Source: Actinotalea caeni
GTDB taxonomy: Bacteria; Actinomycetota; Actinomycetes; Actinomycetales; Beutenbergiaceae
Assembly (NCBI RefSeq): GCF_009733795.1
Contig: NZ_WNXX01000002.1
Span: 62,001-126,000 of the forward strand
DNA: 64,000 nucleotides
Reading direction: 5' to 3'
A program made the translations under genes and the position numbers. This document shows, in pieces, positions 25,289-34,706 of the stretch (within the stretch, counting starts at the first letter, position 1; each line of letters opens with the position of its first letter). The notes beneath the pieces were generated by a model. That model was not told where the DNA came from. It saw only the letters and a program-made list of their open reading frames with translations, and did not search any database.

Positions 25289-26029
25289 GTGGCCTCGGTG
25301 GTGCTCGTGCACGGCATCCGCACGTCCGCCTCGATGTGGCGGACGCACGAGCGCCTGCTGGCCGAGGCGGGCGTGCCGCACCTCGCGGTGGACCTTCCCG
25401 GGCACGGCGCCCGGCGCGAGGAGACGTTCACGCTCGAGCGGTGCCGCGCGGTGCTGGACGAGGCGGTGGCGTCGGTGCCGCCGCCGCACGTCGTCGCCGG
25501 ACTCTCGCTGGGCTCCTATGTCGCCGCCGACTGGGCCGCGACCACGACGGGCCCGGAGGCGCTGCTGCTCGCCTCGTGCGGGACGCGGCCGCGCGGCGTC
25601 GGCCTGACGGGCTACCTGGCGCTCGCCTCGCTCATCGGTCGGCTGCCCGACCGCGGGCTCGGGCTGCACACCTGGTCGGCCCGCCGCGTGCTGGGCCCCG
25701 AGGTCGCCGCCGACCTGCTCGAGGGCGGTGTCGCGCTCGACGCGATGGTCCCCACGCTGCGGGCGCTGTCCGGGTTCGACCTGCTCGGTGCCCTCGCGCG
25801 CGTCGACGCCCCGGTGTGGTTCGTCAACGGGGCGTGGGACCACTTCCGGGTCGAGGAGCGCCGCGTCGTCGAGGCCGCGCGGGCCGCGACCCTCGTCGTC
25901 GTGCCGGGCGCGGGGCACCTGGTCGCCCTCGACCGGCCGGAGGCGTTCGTGCGGGTGCTGGTCGACGTCGCCCGTCAGGCCGACGTCACGTGGCGGGCGC
26001 GGAGCAGGGCGCGCAGCGGACGCCGATGA
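25289..26029 (+). CDS. Alpha/beta fold hydrolase
   Basis: This 246-residue hydrolase has an oxyanion-hole motif LVHGIRTSASMW near residues 6-17, the nucleophile elbow GLSLGS (Ser73), an acid candidate in NGAWDHF, and the catalytic His in PGAGHLVALDRPEAF. The family cleaves esters, lactones or similar bonds, and the substrate cannot be predicted. It lies between rplQ and truA, which are adjacent in many bacteria, and converges with the ROK-type kinase gene, whose stop is 4 bp away. Confidence 0.88.
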   Translation: MASVVLVHGIRTSASMWRTHERLLAEAGVPHLAVDLPGHGARREETFTLERCRAVLDEAVASVPPPHVVAGLSLGSYVAADWAATTTGPEALLLASCGTRPRGVGLTGYLALASLIGRLPDRGLGLHTWSARRVLGPEVAADLLEGGVALDAMVPTLRALSGFDLLGALARVDAPVWFVNGAWDHFRVEERRVVEAARAATLVVVPGAGHLVALDRPEAFVRVLVDVARQADVTWRARSRARSGRR

Positions 26030-26033
26030 CCCG

Positions 26034-26807
26034 TCAGCCGGGCGAGCGCGGCAGCGACCACACCCGCACGCCGCCGACGATCCCGGCGGAGTTCGGCACG
26101 ACGACGACGTCGTCGCCCAGCTTGCTCAGCACCTGCGGCACGATCCGGCGGGAGTTGCCGCCACCGAGGTAGAGGCGGTCCCAGACGTACATCGGGCGCA
26201 GCGCGTCGACGACCCGTCGGACGCGTCGCGACCACATCGCGTCGCCGAGGCGCAGCCGCTCGTGCTCCCCGATGTACTCGTCGTAGGTGAGGCCCCAGCG
26301 CACCGGCGCCTGGCTGAGCTCGAGGTGCGGGGCCAGCACGCCGCCGTCGAAGAGGGCGTTGCCCAGCCCGGTGCCGAACGTGAGCATCAGCTCGGTCCCG
26401 GTGCCCGCGATCGCGCCGGCGCCGTGCACCTGGGCGTCGTTGAGCACGCGGGCCGGCAGCCGTAGCCGCTCCTCGACCGCGCGGCGCATGTCGAAGCCCG
26501 ACCAGGCCCGCACCAGCTCGGGCAGCACGCGCGTGCGCGGCCCGGACCGCGTCACGTAGTGCGGGGTCACGACGACGACGCCGTGGCGGATCATCCCGGG
26601 CATCCCGACGGTCACCCGACCCGCGCGCGGCAGCTGCTCGGCCAGCTCGGCGATCACCTCGACGAGCTTCTCGGGCGGCAGCGGGTAGGTCGTCGCGGTC
26701 CGCACCGGGTGCGCGAGCATCGTCCCGGCGGCGTCGAGCACCGAGGCCTTGATGCCGCCGCCGCCGCAGTCGACGGCGAGCGTCGGCGGTGCCGTCTGCT
26801 CGTCCAC
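26034..26807 (-). CDS. ROK-family sugar kinase-like protein (polyphosphate glucokinase-related)
   Basis: This 257-residue protein shows the phosphate-1 motif of the ROK/PPGK fold (VDCGGGGIKASVLD), the catalytic region VLNDAQVHGAGAIAG, the phosphate-2 motif LTFGTGLGNALFDGG and a closing LYLGGGNSRRI. The ELGH (ExGH) zinc/sugar motif of ROK glucokinases reads ELSQ here, so the substrate may not be glucose. The start is GTG 26807, because TACGCT (26814-26819, minus strand) is 6 nt upstream. It diverges from truA. A polyphosphate- or ATP-dependent kinase role is inferred only from the fold. Confidence 0.8.
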   Translation of the reverse strand: MDEQTAPPTLAVDCGGGGIKASVLDAAGTMLAHPVRTATTYPLPPEKLVEVIAELAEQLPRAGRVTVGMPGMIRHGVVVVTPHYVTRSGPRTRVLPELVRAWSGFDMRRAVEERLRLPARVLNDAQVHGAGAIAGTGTELMLTFGTGLGNALFDGGVLAPHLELSQAPVRWGLTYDEYIGEHERLRLGDAMWSRRVRRVVDALRPMYVWDRLYLGGGNSRRIVPQVLSKLGDDVVVVPNSAGIVGGVRVWSLPRSPG

Positions 26808-26813
26808 GCCGCC

Positions 26814-26880
26814 AGCGTAGGCGCCGCCCCGGCGCGGTGACGCCCGCAGCGCCGGGCGCGCCGCGCCTAGGCTGGATCCC
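26814..26880. promoter_or_regulatory. Divergent leaderless promoters, ROK gene and truA
   Basis: TACGCT on the minus strand (26814-26819) is 6 nt from the ROK start. TAGGCT on the plus strand (26868-26873) is 7 nt from the truA GTG. Neither gene has a ribosome binding site, so both are probably leaderless. Confidence 0.6.
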
Positions 26881-27774
26881 GTGCCCGAGCCCACGTCAGG
26901 TCCGCCCGCCGCGAGCGCACCGGCGGGCGAGGCCGCCGCGACCGTGCGGCTGCGCCTCGACCTCGGCTACGACGGCAGCGGCTTCGTCGGCTGGGCGGCC
27001 CAGCCCGGGCTGCGGAGCGTGCAGGGCGAGCTCGAACGGGCGCTGGCCACCGTGCTGCGGCTCCCGGCGGTGTCGGTGACGGTGGCGGGGCGCACCGACA
27101 GCGGCGTGCACGCGCGCGGCCAGGTCGCGCACGTCGACGTGCCGCGCGCGGCGTACGAGGCGACCCCTGGCCGCAGCGACTGGCCGCCCGCCGAGGCGCT
27201 GCGGCGCCGTCTCGACGGGGTGCTGCCCGACGACGTCGCGATCCACGAGGTCCGGGAGGCCCTCGAGGGCTTCGACGCGCGCTTCTCGGCGGTCTGGCGC
27301 CGCTACCGCTACACGGTCGTCGACGCCGCGGGTCGCCGCGACCCGCTGCTGCGCGGGTGGCAGCTGTGGCACCCGCGGCCGCTCGACGTCGAGGCGATGG
27401 ACGCCGCGGCACGCGGTCTGCTCGGCGAGCACGACTTCCTCGCCTACTGCAAGCCGCGCGAGGGTGCGACGACGATCCGGACGCTGCTCGACTTCGGCTG
27501 GCGCCGCGTCGACGGCGCACTGGTCGCCGAGGTCCGCGCCGACGCGTTCTGCCACTCGATGGTGCGCTCGCTCGTCGGGGCCTCGCTCGCGGTCGGGGAG
27601 GGGCGCTGGGAGGTCACTCGGCCACGCGAGCTGCTCGACGCCGTCCGGCGCGACAGCAGCGTCACCGTCGCCCCGCCGCACGGGCTCGTGCTCGAGGAGG
27701 TCGGCTACCCGCCCGACGGCGAGCTGGCCGCGCGCGCGGCCGTGGCCCGGTCGATGCGCCGGCCGGTCAGGTGA
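26881..27774 (+). CDS. truA: tRNA pseudouridine(38-40) synthase
   Basis: TruA isomerises uridines 38-40 in the anticodon arm of tRNAs. The 297-residue protein has the catalytic [16 protein letters not shown] motif with Asp73, [14 protein letters not shown] near the N-terminus, [15 protein letters not shown] and [12 protein letters not shown] disordered Ala/Pro-rich start precedes the fold. GTG 26881 is placed by a TAGGCT box 7 nt upstream. In many actinobacteria truA directly follows rplQ; here two genes intervene. It converges with the DUF5709 gene. Confidence 0.97.
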   Translation: MPEPTSGPPAASAPAGEAAATVRLRLDLGYDGSGFVGWAAQPGLRSVQGELERALATVLRLPAVSVTVAGRTDSGVHARGQVAHVDVPRAAYEATPGRSDWPPAEALRRRLDGVLPDDVAIHEVREALEGFDARFSAVWRRYRYTVVDAAGRRDPLLRGWQLWHPRPLDVEAMDAAARGLLGEHDFLAYCKPREGATTIRTLLDFGWRRVDGALVAEVRADAFCHSMVRSLVGASLAVGEGRWEVTRPRELLDAVRRDSSVTVAPPHGLVLEEVGYPPDGELAARAAVARSMRRPVR

Positions 27775-27819
27775 GCGCGCGGACCGGCGGCGGCAGAGGC
27801 AGCGCTGCGGCTGGGCCGC

Positions 27820-28251
27820 TCAGACGTCCTCGACGTCGGGCTCGGTGAACACGTCGACCGCGTCGCCGTCGGGCTGCAGGTGCACCGCGGCCTCCTCGGC
27901 GCTGGCCGCGCCGCCGGCCACGCCCGCGTCGGTCGCGAACCGGTCGGTGTCGCGACCGGCGTCGTGGACCTCCTCGAGCCGGCCGGCACGGTCGGGCTGA
28001 CGCTCGCCGGAGGCCTGCTGCTCCTGCTCCCAGACCTCGGGCTCCTCGGCCTCGAGCTGCTGCGCCGTCGGGTCGTCGGGCTCGATGCCGCCCATCTGGC
28101 GGATCGGGTCGCGCTCGGGCGGGGAGTAGCCCTCGTCGAGCAGGTCGTCGACACCCCGCTCGACGAGCGTGTCCTCGCGGGGGAGCTGGTCGCTGTCGCC
28201 CTCGGAGCCGAGGGCGTTGTCGGTGGAGGTCGCCGGGGTGTTCTCGCTCAT
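27820..28251 (-). CDS. DUF5709 domain-containing protein
   Basis: This 143-residue, highly acidic, hydrophilic protein starts at ATG 28251. The pattern [15 protein letters not shown], followed by [12 protein letters not shown] and ending [10 protein letters not shown], matches the DUF5709 family of actinobacteria, which has no known role. There is no signal peptide or membrane segment. A longer frame begins at 28311, but its extra residues are basic and random-looking. The gene diverges from the rplM promoter. Confidence 0.82.
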   Translation of the reverse strand: MSENTPATSTDNALGSEGDSDQLPREDTLVERGVDDLLDEGYSPPERDPIRQMGGIEPDDPTAQQLEAEEPEVWEQEQQASGERQPDRAGRLEEVHDAGRDTDRFATDAGVAGGAASAEEAAVHLQPDGDAVDVFTEPDVEDV

Positions 28252-28595
28252 GCCCCCAGTGTGGGCACCCCGGGCGCACCGTGTCCAAGCAACGCCGACC
28301 CTCCGGCGCAACCCGTGGGCCGGGTGCGCCCGTGGGTGCGCGGGATCGCGCCGTCGGGGTAGTCGGCGTCACTTTGACCCGCTGCCAGGCGGCAGGTACT
28401 CTTGGACGTCGTTGTGCGTGCTCACGCGTGCAGGCGCCTCCCACTCGCCCGCCACGCGCGTTCATCGCCCGCGAAGACCACAGCACCTGCTCGTCGGTCC
28501 GCGCGCGCCGCAGCTCCGATCTACTCGCCGCAGATCGTGAGAGAGGCGCGAGCGTGCTGAGGAGGAGGACCACACGAGAACGAAGGTTCACACCC
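28252..28595 (+). other. Leader and promoter region of rplM-rpsI
   Basis: This 344-bp region holds no convincing gene. It contains the promoter at 28374-28402 and then a leader of nearly 190 nt. Within the leader, CGATCT (28517-28522) pairs with AGATCG (28532-28537) across a 9-nt loop. A purine-rich GAGGAGGA stretch lies 30 nt before the rplM GTG. The leader may be the site where L13 or S9 controls its own synthesis, as happens in other bacteria, but no known leader fold was matched. Confidence 0.5.
28374..28402 (+). promoter_or_regulatory. rplM-rpsI promoter (sigma-70 type)
   Basis: TTGACC (28374-28379) and TACTCT (28397-28402) are separated by exactly 17 nt. This is the best vegetative promoter visible near the ribosomal genes and reads towards rplM. 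Confidence 0.75.
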
Positions 28596-29039
28596 GTGCG
28601 TACGTACACCCCCAAGGCCGGTGAGGCCGAGCGCAACTGGTACGTCATCGACGCTACCGACGTCGTCCTCGGTCGTCTTGCGAGCCAGGCCGCCACGCTG
28701 CTGCGGGGCAAGCACAAGCCCACCTTCGCGCCCCACGTCGACGGCGGCGACTTCGTCATCGTCATCAACGCCGAGAAGGTCGCCCTGACCGGCAGCAAGC
28801 GCGAGGACAAGATCGCCTACACCCACTCGGGCTACCCGGGTGGGCTCAAGGCCAAGAGCTACGCCGAGCTGCTCGCGACCCGCCCCGAGCGCGTCGTCGA
28901 GAAGGCCGTGCGCGGCATGCTGCCCAAGACCTCGCTCGGTCGGGCCCAGCTCCGCAAGCTCAAGGTCTACACCGGCCCGGAGCACCCGCACGGCGCCCAG
29001 AAGCCCGAGACGTTCGAGATCACCCAGGTCGCGCAGTAA
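28596..29039 (+). CDS. rplM: 50S ribosomal protein L13
   Basis: This 147-residue uL13 starts at GTG 28596 ([20 protein letters not shown]). It includes [20 protein letters not shown], the signature HSGYPGGLK and the C-terminal [14 protein letters not shown]. This is the standard family length, so the much longer frame opening at 28281 is only leader sequence read through. L13 is an early 23S rRNA-binding assembly protein. It is paired with rpsI, 28 bp downstream, as in most bacteria. Confidence 0.98.
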   Translation: MRTYTPKAGEAERNWYVIDATDVVLGRLASQAATLLRGKHKPTFAPHVDGGDFVIVINAEKVALTGSKREDKIAYTHSGYPGGLKAKSYAELLATRPERVVEKAVRGMLPKTSLGRAQLRKLKVYTGPEHPHGAQKPETFEITQVAQ

Positions 29040-29067
29040 GCGCCCCTGACACCAAGGAGTCAAAGCA

Positions 29068-29550
29068 GTGGCGCAGACCACCATCGACGTGACCGAGGAC
29101 GAGACCCCGTCCTCGTACACCAGCGAGAGCGCGGCCCCCGAGGGCCGCGGCCAGTCGCTCACCGCCCCCGGTGCGGCCCTCGGCCGCCGCAAGGAGGCCG
29201 TGGCGCGAGTCCGGCTCGTCCCGGGCACCGGCGAGTGGAAGATCAACGGGCGCACGCTCGAGGACTACTTCCCGAACAAGCTGCACCAGCAGCTGGTGAG
29301 CGCGCCGTTCACCGTGCTGGAGCTCCAGGGCCGTTTCGACGTCATCGCCCGCATCAACGGCGGCGGCGTGTCCGGCCAGGCCGGCGCGCTGCGCCTCGCG
29401 ATCGCGCGGGCGCTCAACGCCATCGACACCGAGTCGAACCGCGCGACCCTCAAGAAGGCCGGCTTCCTCACGCGTGACGCCCGCGTCATCGAGCGGAAGA
29501 AGGCGGGTCTCAAGAAGGCCCGCAAGGCCCCGCAGTACTCCAAGCGCTGA
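29068..29550 (+). CDS. rpsI: 30S ribosomal protein S9
   Basis: This 160-residue uS9 starts at GTG 29068. An acidic N-terminal extension of about 40 residues, common in actinobacteria, precedes the core ([17 protein letters not shown], then [18 protein letters not shown]). The C-terminus [12 protein letters not shown] is the conserved tail that reaches the P-site tRNA. It shares the rplM promoter and is followed by a strong hairpin. Confidence 0.98.
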   Translation: MAQTTIDVTEDETPSSYTSESAAPEGRGQSLTAPGAALGRRKEAVARVRLVPGTGEWKINGRTLEDYFPNKLHQQLVSAPFTVLELQGRFDVIARINGGGVSGQAGALRLAIARALNAIDTESNRATLKKAGFLTRDARVIERKKAGLKKARKAPQYSKR

Positions 29551-29603
29551 TCCTCAGCGCGACCAGCACGTCGCAGCTCGCCGCTCCGGTCGCGATCTGC
29601 CGC

Positions 29604-29635
29604 CAGGCCCCGGCGCTACCATGCGCCGGGGCCTG
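29604..29635 (+). terminator. Terminator-like hairpin between rpsI and glmM
   Basis: CAGGCCCCGGCGC (29604-29616) and its exact complement (29623-29635) form a 13-bp stem with a 6-nt loop 54 bp after rpsI. It has no T-run. The loop TACCAT also resembles a -10 box for glmM, so the site may act both ways. Confidence 0.65.
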
Positions 29636-29679
29636 CGTGCGTCTGGGCACGGCTGGGCTCCCGCACACGAAAGGCGACC

Positions 29680-31032
29680 ATGTCTCGACTCTTCGGTACC
29701 GACGGCGTCCGAGGTCTCGCGAACCGCGAGGTCACCGCTGAGCTCGCGCTCTCGCTCGGGGCAGCCGCGGCCCGGGTGCTCGTCCAGCGCGGCGAGTTCG
29801 CCGGCCGCCGGCCGCGCGCGATCGTCGGGCGCGACCCCCGCGTGTCGGGGCAGTTCCTCTCGGCCGCGATCATCGCAGGGCTGGCCTCGGCCGGCGTCGA
29901 CACCGAGGACCTCGGCGTGCTCCCCACGCCGGCGGTCGCGTACCTGACCAACGCCGAGAACGCCGACGTCGCCGTCATGATCTCCGCGTCGCACAACCCG
30001 ATGCAGGACAACGGCATCAAGTTCTTTGCGCGCGGCGGCGTCAAGCTCGACGACGCCGTCGAGGACGCGATCGAGGCCGCGCTCGGCGAGCAGTGGGAGC
30101 GCCCCACCCACGGTGACGTCGGCGCGATCACCCTCAGCCGCGGCGAGGCGGGCGACGCCTACGTGCAGCACCTGCTCGGCACGATCGGGCACGACCTCAG
30201 CGGGCTGCGGATCGCGGTCGACTGCGCCAACGGTGCCGCCAGCGAGGTCGGCCCCGCGGCGCTGCGCGCGGCCGGCGCCGACGTCGTCGTCATCAACGCC
30301 TCGCCCGACGGCCGCAACATCAACGAGAAGTGCGGGTCCACGCACCCCGAGCAGCTGCAGGCGGTCACCGTCGCCTCCGAGGCGCACATGGGCGTGGCGT
30401 TCGACGGCGACGCCGACCGGTGCCTCGCGGTCGACCACACCGGCGCCCTCGTCGATGGCGACCAGATCATGGGCGTGCTCGCGAGCGCGCTCAAGGAGCG
30501 GGGTGCGCTCGCGCACGACACGCTCGTGGTGACCGTGATGAGCAACCTCGGGCTGCTGCTCGCGATGCGTGCCGCCGGCATCGAGACCGTGCAGACCGGC
30601 GTCGGCGACCGTTACGTCCTCGAGGCGATGCGCGAGGGCGGCTTCAACCTCGGCGGCGAGCAGTCCGGCCACCTCATCCTGTCCGACCACGCCACGACCG
30701 GGGACGGCGTGCTCACCGCGCTGCACCTCGCGTCGCGGGTCGCCGCGACCGGGCGCACCCTCGCCGACCTGGCCGCGATCGTCGAGCGTCTGCCGCAGGT
30801 GCTGGTCAACGTCCCCGGCGTCGACAAGAGCCGCGCCGGCACCGACGAGCCGCTCGCCGCGGCGATCGCCGCCGCCGAGGCGCGGCTGGGCGAGACCGGG
30901 CGGGTGCTGCTGCGTCCCTCGGGCACCGAGCCGCTGGTGCGCGTCATGGTCGAGGCCCAGACCTCCGAGCAGGCCGAGCGGGAGGCGCACGGCCTCGCCG
31001 CTGTCGTCGCCGAGCGGCTCGCGCTGTCCTGA
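29680..31032 (+). CDS. glmM: Phosphoglucosamine mutase
   Basis: GlmM converts glucosamine-6-phosphate to glucosamine-1-phosphate for UDP-GlcNAc and thus for peptidoglycan and surface glycans. The 450-residue enzyme has [10 protein letters not shown] at the start, the phosphoserine loop ISASHNP (active Ser104), the metal loop AFDGDADR near residue 245, the sugar loop GGEQSGHL and the phosphate-binding [12 protein letters not shown] near the C-terminus. AAAGG lies 7-8 nt upstream of the ATG. Together with glmS at 34707 it supplies amino sugar to the envelope genes in this window. Confidence 0.97.
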   Translation: MSRLFGTDGVRGLANREVTAELALSLGAAAARVLVQRGEFAGRRPRAIVGRDPRVSGQFLSAAIIAGLASAGVDTEDLGVLPTPAVAYLTNAENADVAVMISASHNPMQDNGIKFFARGGVKLDDAVEDAIEAALGEQWERPTHGDVGAITLSRGEAGDAYVQHLLGTIGHDLSGLRIAVDCANGAASEVGPAALRAAGADVVVINASPDGRNINEKCGSTHPEQLQAVTVASEAHMGVAFDGDADRCLAVDHTGALVDGDQIMGVLASALKERGALAHDTLVVTVMSNLGLLLAMRAAGIETVQTGVGDRYVLEAMREGGFNLGGEQSGHLILSDHATTGDGVLTALHLASRVAATGRTLADLAAIVERLPQVLVNVPGVDKSRAGTDEPLAAAIAAAEARLGETGRVLLRPSGTEPLVRVMVEAQTSEQAEREAHGLAAVVAERLALS

Positions 31033-31330
31033 GCCAGGCTCGCCCGCCGGGTGCGCCTGCCCTCTCGTCGGCGGGCGACGGTCCGACTCCTACCAGGGGA
31101 TGACGCCCGCGCTCCGACGACGGGACCTCCGGGGGAGGCGTACGGGGGACAACCCCCGCGAGGATGGGGACGACATCCCGCTGGCGGCTGCGGCTCCGAC
31201 GCACCTACCGTGGGATGCGTACCGACCGGACACACCGACCGACCCGACGACATGAACCCCATGGGCGTGCGGGTCGGGACGAGGGACCGGACGGCGCGCA
31301 CGGACAGAGCGGATCGTCGGAAGGCAGCAC
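31033..31330 (+). other. glmM-DedA intergenic region
   Basis: This 298-bp stretch shows no credible gene. The only clear structure is a small hairpin, CGGGGG (31143-31148) and CCCCCG (31153-31158) around an ACAA loop, which may help end the glmM transcript. Short frames opening here run in the wrong phase through the next gene. GGAAGG at 31319-31324 is the ribosome site of the DedA gene. Confidence 0.45.
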
Positions 31331-32086
31331 ATGCTCGAGACCCTGGGCCAGGCGGCGGACGCCGTCGCGAGCTGGCTCGCGGGCCTGAGCGACGTCGTGG
31401 TGGCGATCGCCGGCACGCCGTGGAGCCTGCTGCTCATGGCGGTCTTCACCGCGATCGACGGGTTCTTCCCGCCGATCCCCAGCGAGAGCATCGTGATCGC
31501 GCTCGCCAGCCTGTCGATGTCCGGCGAGGGGCCGCCGCTGTGGGCGATCCTGCCGGTGGCGGCCGTCGGCGCCTTCGTGGGCGACGTCATCGCCTACACG
31601 ATCGGCACCCGGGTGCCGCTGCGCAGCTTCCGCTGGTTCCGCACCGAGCGAGGCGCGCGCACCCTGGCGTGGGCCGAGCGCACGCTGCACCAGCGCGGCG
31701 GCGCGTTCATCCTCGCAGCGCGCTACATCCCGATCGGGCGCGTCGCGGTCAACATGAGCGCCGGCGCCCTCGGCTTCGGCCGCAAGCGGTTCATGGGCTT
31801 CGCGGCCATCGCGGCGGTGTCGTGGGCGGTCTACTCCACGCTCCTGGGCATCGGCGCGGGCGCGGTCATCAAGGACCAGCCGATGCTCGCGGTCGTGGTG
31901 GGCGTGGTGCTCGGCATCGTGCTCGGCACGGTCATCGACGCGGTCATGCGCAAGGTGCTGGGCACGCCGTCCGCGCTCCCCGCACCTGACGACGGCGAGC
32001 GGCTGGAGCCCCGAGGCGACGCCGTCGACCCTGAGCGGCCGGCCGGGGACGAAGAGGAGTGCGCTCCGGTCGGCGACCGAGCCTGA
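31331..32086 (+). CDS. DedA family membrane protein
   Basis: This 251-residue membrane protein has the DedA/SNARE-associated pattern: FTAIDGFFPPIPSESIVIAL near residues 36-55, VGAFVGDVIAYTIG, and RYIPIGRVAVNMSAG with the conserved Arg. Four to five hydrophobic segments are visible. DedA proteins affect membrane lipid composition, and several have been linked to recycling of the lipid carrier undecaprenyl phosphate, which would fit the glycan genes here. The C-terminal 40 residues are hydrophilic and acidic. It stands alone on the plus strand and converges with a carboxylesterase gene. Confidence 0.9.
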   Translation: MLETLGQAADAVASWLAGLSDVVVAIAGTPWSLLLMAVFTAIDGFFPPIPSESIVIALASLSMSGEGPPLWAILPVAAVGAFVGDVIAYTIGTRVPLRSFRWFRTERGARTLAWAERTLHQRGGAFILAARYIPIGRVAVNMSAGALGFGRKRFMGFAAIAAVSWAVYSTLLGIGAGAVIKDQPMLAVVVGVVLGIVLGTVIDAVMRKVLGTPSALPAPDDGERLEPRGDAVDPERPAGDEEECAPVGDRA

Positions 32087-32111
32087 GCCTCCCGGCCACC
32101 GCACGACCGTC

Positions 32112-33581
32112 TCAGACGGGCTCGACGACCTGCAGCGCGAGCCGCTCGAACCGGTAGGGGTCGCGACCGACCCAGCTCGGCACGTCGTAGACCTTCGCGA
32201 CCGGCGCCTCCGGCGCGTAGGTGGGCCAGCCCGCCTCGCCGGTGCGGACGAACCGGGCGACGTCGCCGGACATCTCGCGCGCGAGCGCCGCGGGCGGGTC
32301 CTCGCCCGCGATCCGCTCGACCCGCTCGGCGCCCAGCACGTCCCACGCGAACGGCAGGTCGATGCAGTGCCGCGCGATGCCGTCCTGGGGGTGCCAGCGG
32401 AAGTCCCAGAGGGCGGCCGGGGTGCCGGACTGCGCGCGGGCCTCCGCGACCAGCAGCGCCGGCATCCTGAACGCGCGGTCGGTGAGGGCCTGGCCGAGCA
32501 GCCAGGCCGCCGACCGGTCGGGGTGCGCGCGGGGGTAGGCGCGCGCCAGCGCGGCGGGCAGCCCGACGGCGCCGAGCACCGGGCGCGGCGTGGCGCGGCC
32601 GAGGGGCCGCTCGAGCTCCGCCGTCGCGAGGTTGAACTCCGACGCGGTGGTGCCGAGCAGCACGGGCCGGTCGTCCGGCCGGGCGAGCGCGTCGAGGACG
32701 TCGGGGACGACGTCGGTGCCGACGACCGGGCCGAACCTGGTGAGCGGACCGGACCACGTGAGGGCGCGGCGCAGCTCCGAGAGGTTCGACCACAGGCTGC
32801 CGGCCTCGAGACGTCGCTCGGCGGCCACCACCTCCTCGCGGGTCAGCGAGCGCCAGCCGTCGAGGTCGTGCGCGACGCCCAGCTGCGACGCCAGCCGGGC
32901 GGTCACCCGCTCGGCGTCCGCGGGCGTGATGTCGGGCAGCGGCGCCGAGTGGACGACCGCCGACCGGAACAGCCCACGCGCCGCCGGTGCGGCGAGCAGC
33001 GCCAGCACCAGCCCGCCGCCGGCGCTCTGCCCGCCGATCGTGACCCGCGCCGGGTCGCCGCCGACGGCGCCGATCGTCTCGCGCACCCACCGCAGCGCGG
33101 CGACGCAGTCGAGCACGGCCCGGTTGTCGGGGGCGCCGGGGATGTGCCCGAAGCCGTCGACGCCGAGCCGGTAGGAGATCGTGACGACCACGACGCCCGA
33201 GCGCGCGAGGGTCGCGCCGTCGAACCACGGGCTGTTGGGTGAGCCGCTGACGTAGCCGCCGCCGTGGACCCACACGTACACCGGCAGCGGCTCCGCCGGC
33301 GCGGCGGGTGCGGTGATGCTGACGTTGAGGATCTCGTCCCCGGGCGTGGGCGGCTCCGGGATCGAGGAGGTCTCCGACATCGGCGGCAGCAGCGGGGTGG
33401 GGCCGGGCTCGACGGCGTCCCGCACACCGGACCAGCCCGGGTGCGGCGCGGGCGCGGCGAACCGCAGGTCACCGGTCGGGGCGGCCGCGTAGGGGACGCC
33501 GCGGAAGCGCACCAGGCCGTCGACGACCGTGCCGCGCGCACGACCGGCCGGTGTCACCAGCTCCACGTCGCCGCGCGGCAC
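32112..33581 (-). CDS. Type-B carboxylesterase/lipase family protein
   Basis: This 489-residue esterase has RFRGVPYAAAPTGDLRFAAP at the N-terminus, an oxyanion region VYVWVHGGGYVSGSP, and the nucleophile elbow GGQSAGG. A candidate acid lies in GTTASEFNLAT, and a His lies in RHCIDLPFAWDV in the usual C-terminal position. These proteins hydrolyse carboxylic esters. There is no signal peptide, so it is probably cytoplasmic. It starts within 2 bp of the coaA stop on the same strand, so the two are likely cotranscribed. Confidence 0.9.
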   Translation of the reverse strand: MPRGDVELVTPAGRARGTVVDGLVRFRGVPYAAAPTGDLRFAAPAPHPGWSGVRDAVEPGPTPLLPPMSETSSIPEPPTPGDEILNVSITAPAAPAEPLPVYVWVHGGGYVSGSPNSPWFDGATLARSGVVVVTISYRLGVDGFGHIPGAPDNRAVLDCVAALRWVRETIGAVGGDPARVTIGGQSAGGGLVLALLAAPAARGLFRSAVVHSAPLPDITPADAERVTARLASQLGVAHDLDGWRSLTREEVVAAERRLEAGSLWSNLSELRRALTWSGPLTRFGPVVGTDVVPDVLDALARPDDRPVLLGTTASEFNLATAELERPLGRATPRPVLGAVGLPAALARAYPRAHPDRSAAWLLGQALTDRAFRMPALLVAEARAQSGTPAALWDFRWHPQDGIARHCIDLPFAWDVLGAERVERIAGEDPPAALAREMSGDVARFVRTGEAGWPTYAPEAPVAKVYDVPSWVGRDPYRFERLALQVVEPV

Positions 33582-33582
33582 G

Positions 33583-34557
33583 TCAGATCCTGCGGAGCCG
33601 GACGCGGCTGAGGCGGTGCTCGGCGTCCTTGGTCAGCACGAGCGTCGCGCGGCCGCGGGTGGGCGCGACGTTCTCGACGAGGTTCGGCTCGTTGATCGAG
33701 GACCAGATCTCCAGCGCGCGGGTCCTGGCCTCGTCGTCGGTGAGGCTCGCGTACCGGTGGAAGTAGGAGCGCGGGTCGGCGAAGGCCGTGCTGCGCAGGT
33801 CGAGGAAGCGCTCGACGTACCAGCGCCGGATGTCGGCGACCTCGGCGTCGATGTAGATCGAGAAGTCGAAGAAGTCGCTGACCGCGAGCGACGCCTCACC
33901 GGCGGCGGTGATCCGTGCGGGCGCCAGCACGTTGAGGCCCTCGACGATCAGCACGTCGGGGTTGCGGACCGTGATCCGCCGGTCGGGGACGATGTCGTAG
34001 GTGAGGTGGCTGTAGACCGGGGCGCTGACCTCGGGCGCTCCTGCCTTGACGTGCTCGAGGAAGCGCAGCAGCGCACGCCGGTCGTAGGACTCCGGGAAGC
34101 CCTTGCGCTCCATGAGGCCGCGACGCTCGAGCTCGGCGTTGGGGTAGAGGAAGCCGTCGGTGGTCACGAGCTCCACGCGGGGCGTCTGCGGCCAGCGGCG
34201 CAGCATCTCGCGCAGCAGCCGGGACGCCGTCGACTTGCCGACCGCGACCGAGCCCGCGACACCGATGACGAACGGGGTCGCGTGCGTCCACTCGCCCAGG
34301 AAGGTCGAGGTGGCGGTGCGCAGCTGCTGCGACGCCTCGACGTAGAGCGTCAGCAGCCGCGACAGCGGCCGGTAGGAGGTGTCGACCTCGTGCAGGTCGA
34401 TCGGGTCGCCGAGCCCGCGGAGGTTGTCGATGTCGGCCTCGGTGAGCGGCAGCGGCGTCGACGCCGCCAGTCGGCTCCACTCCTCGCGGTCGAACTCCAC
34501 GAACGGTGCGTCCTCGCCCGCGTCGGGCAGGTGCGCCACCCCGGTCGCCTCGGTCAC
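33583..34557 (-). CDS. coaA: Type I pantothenate kinase
   Basis: CoaA phosphorylates pantothenate in the first step of coenzyme A synthesis. The 324-residue enzyme has the P-loop [17 protein letters not shown], the substrate loop [18 protein letters not shown], and [14 protein letters not shown] 34557 ([12 protein letters not shown]..) is chosen because the family begins about 30 residues before the FDREEWSRL segment. The longer frame to 34653 adds a random basic stretch. It diverges from glmS with about 150 bp between. Confidence 0.97.
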   Translation of the reverse strand: MTEATGVAHLPDAGEDAPFVEFDREEWSRLAASTPLPLTEADIDNLRGLGDPIDLHEVDTSYRPLSRLLTLYVEASQQLRTATSTFLGEWTHATPFVIGVAGSVAVGKSTASRLLREMLRRWPQTPRVELVTTDGFLYPNAELERRGLMERKGFPESYDRRALLRFLEHVKAGAPEVSAPVYSHLTYDIVPDRRITVRNPDVLIVEGLNVLAPARITAAGEASLAVSDFFDFSIYIDAEVADIRRWYVERFLDLRSTAFADPRSYFHRYASLTDDEARTRALEIWSSINEPNLVENVAPTRGRATLVLTKDAEHRLSRVRLRRI

Positions 34558-34693
34558 GGGACCACACTCTTCCACTGCTGGCGCCCGCCGTGCACATCGA
34601 CGGCGTGTGGCGGCTCCGGCCGCACGCCGCCGAGCGGGCGTGACACCGGACACCCGCGGGTCCCGTCGGCCCGGCTGCGCGTGCTCGCGCCGT

Positions 34694-34706
34694 TACCCTG
34701 AGGCCC
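34694..34706 (+). promoter_or_regulatory. Leaderless promoter of glmS
   Basis: TACCCT at 34694-34699 lies 7 nt before ATG 34707 with no ribosome site between. This implies a leaderless glmS mRNA. No glmS ribozyme-like sequence was seen in the divergent spacer. Confidence 0.55.

Noticed and set aside
28281-28595. N-terminal extension of L13
   Set aside because: L13 from GTG 28596 has the exact family length, and the region upstream contains its promoter and leader.
34558-34706. glmS ribozyme/riboswitch
   Set aside because: glmS appears leaderless, with a -10 box 7 nt before its ATG, leaving no room for the ribozyme; none of its conserved sequence was seen.
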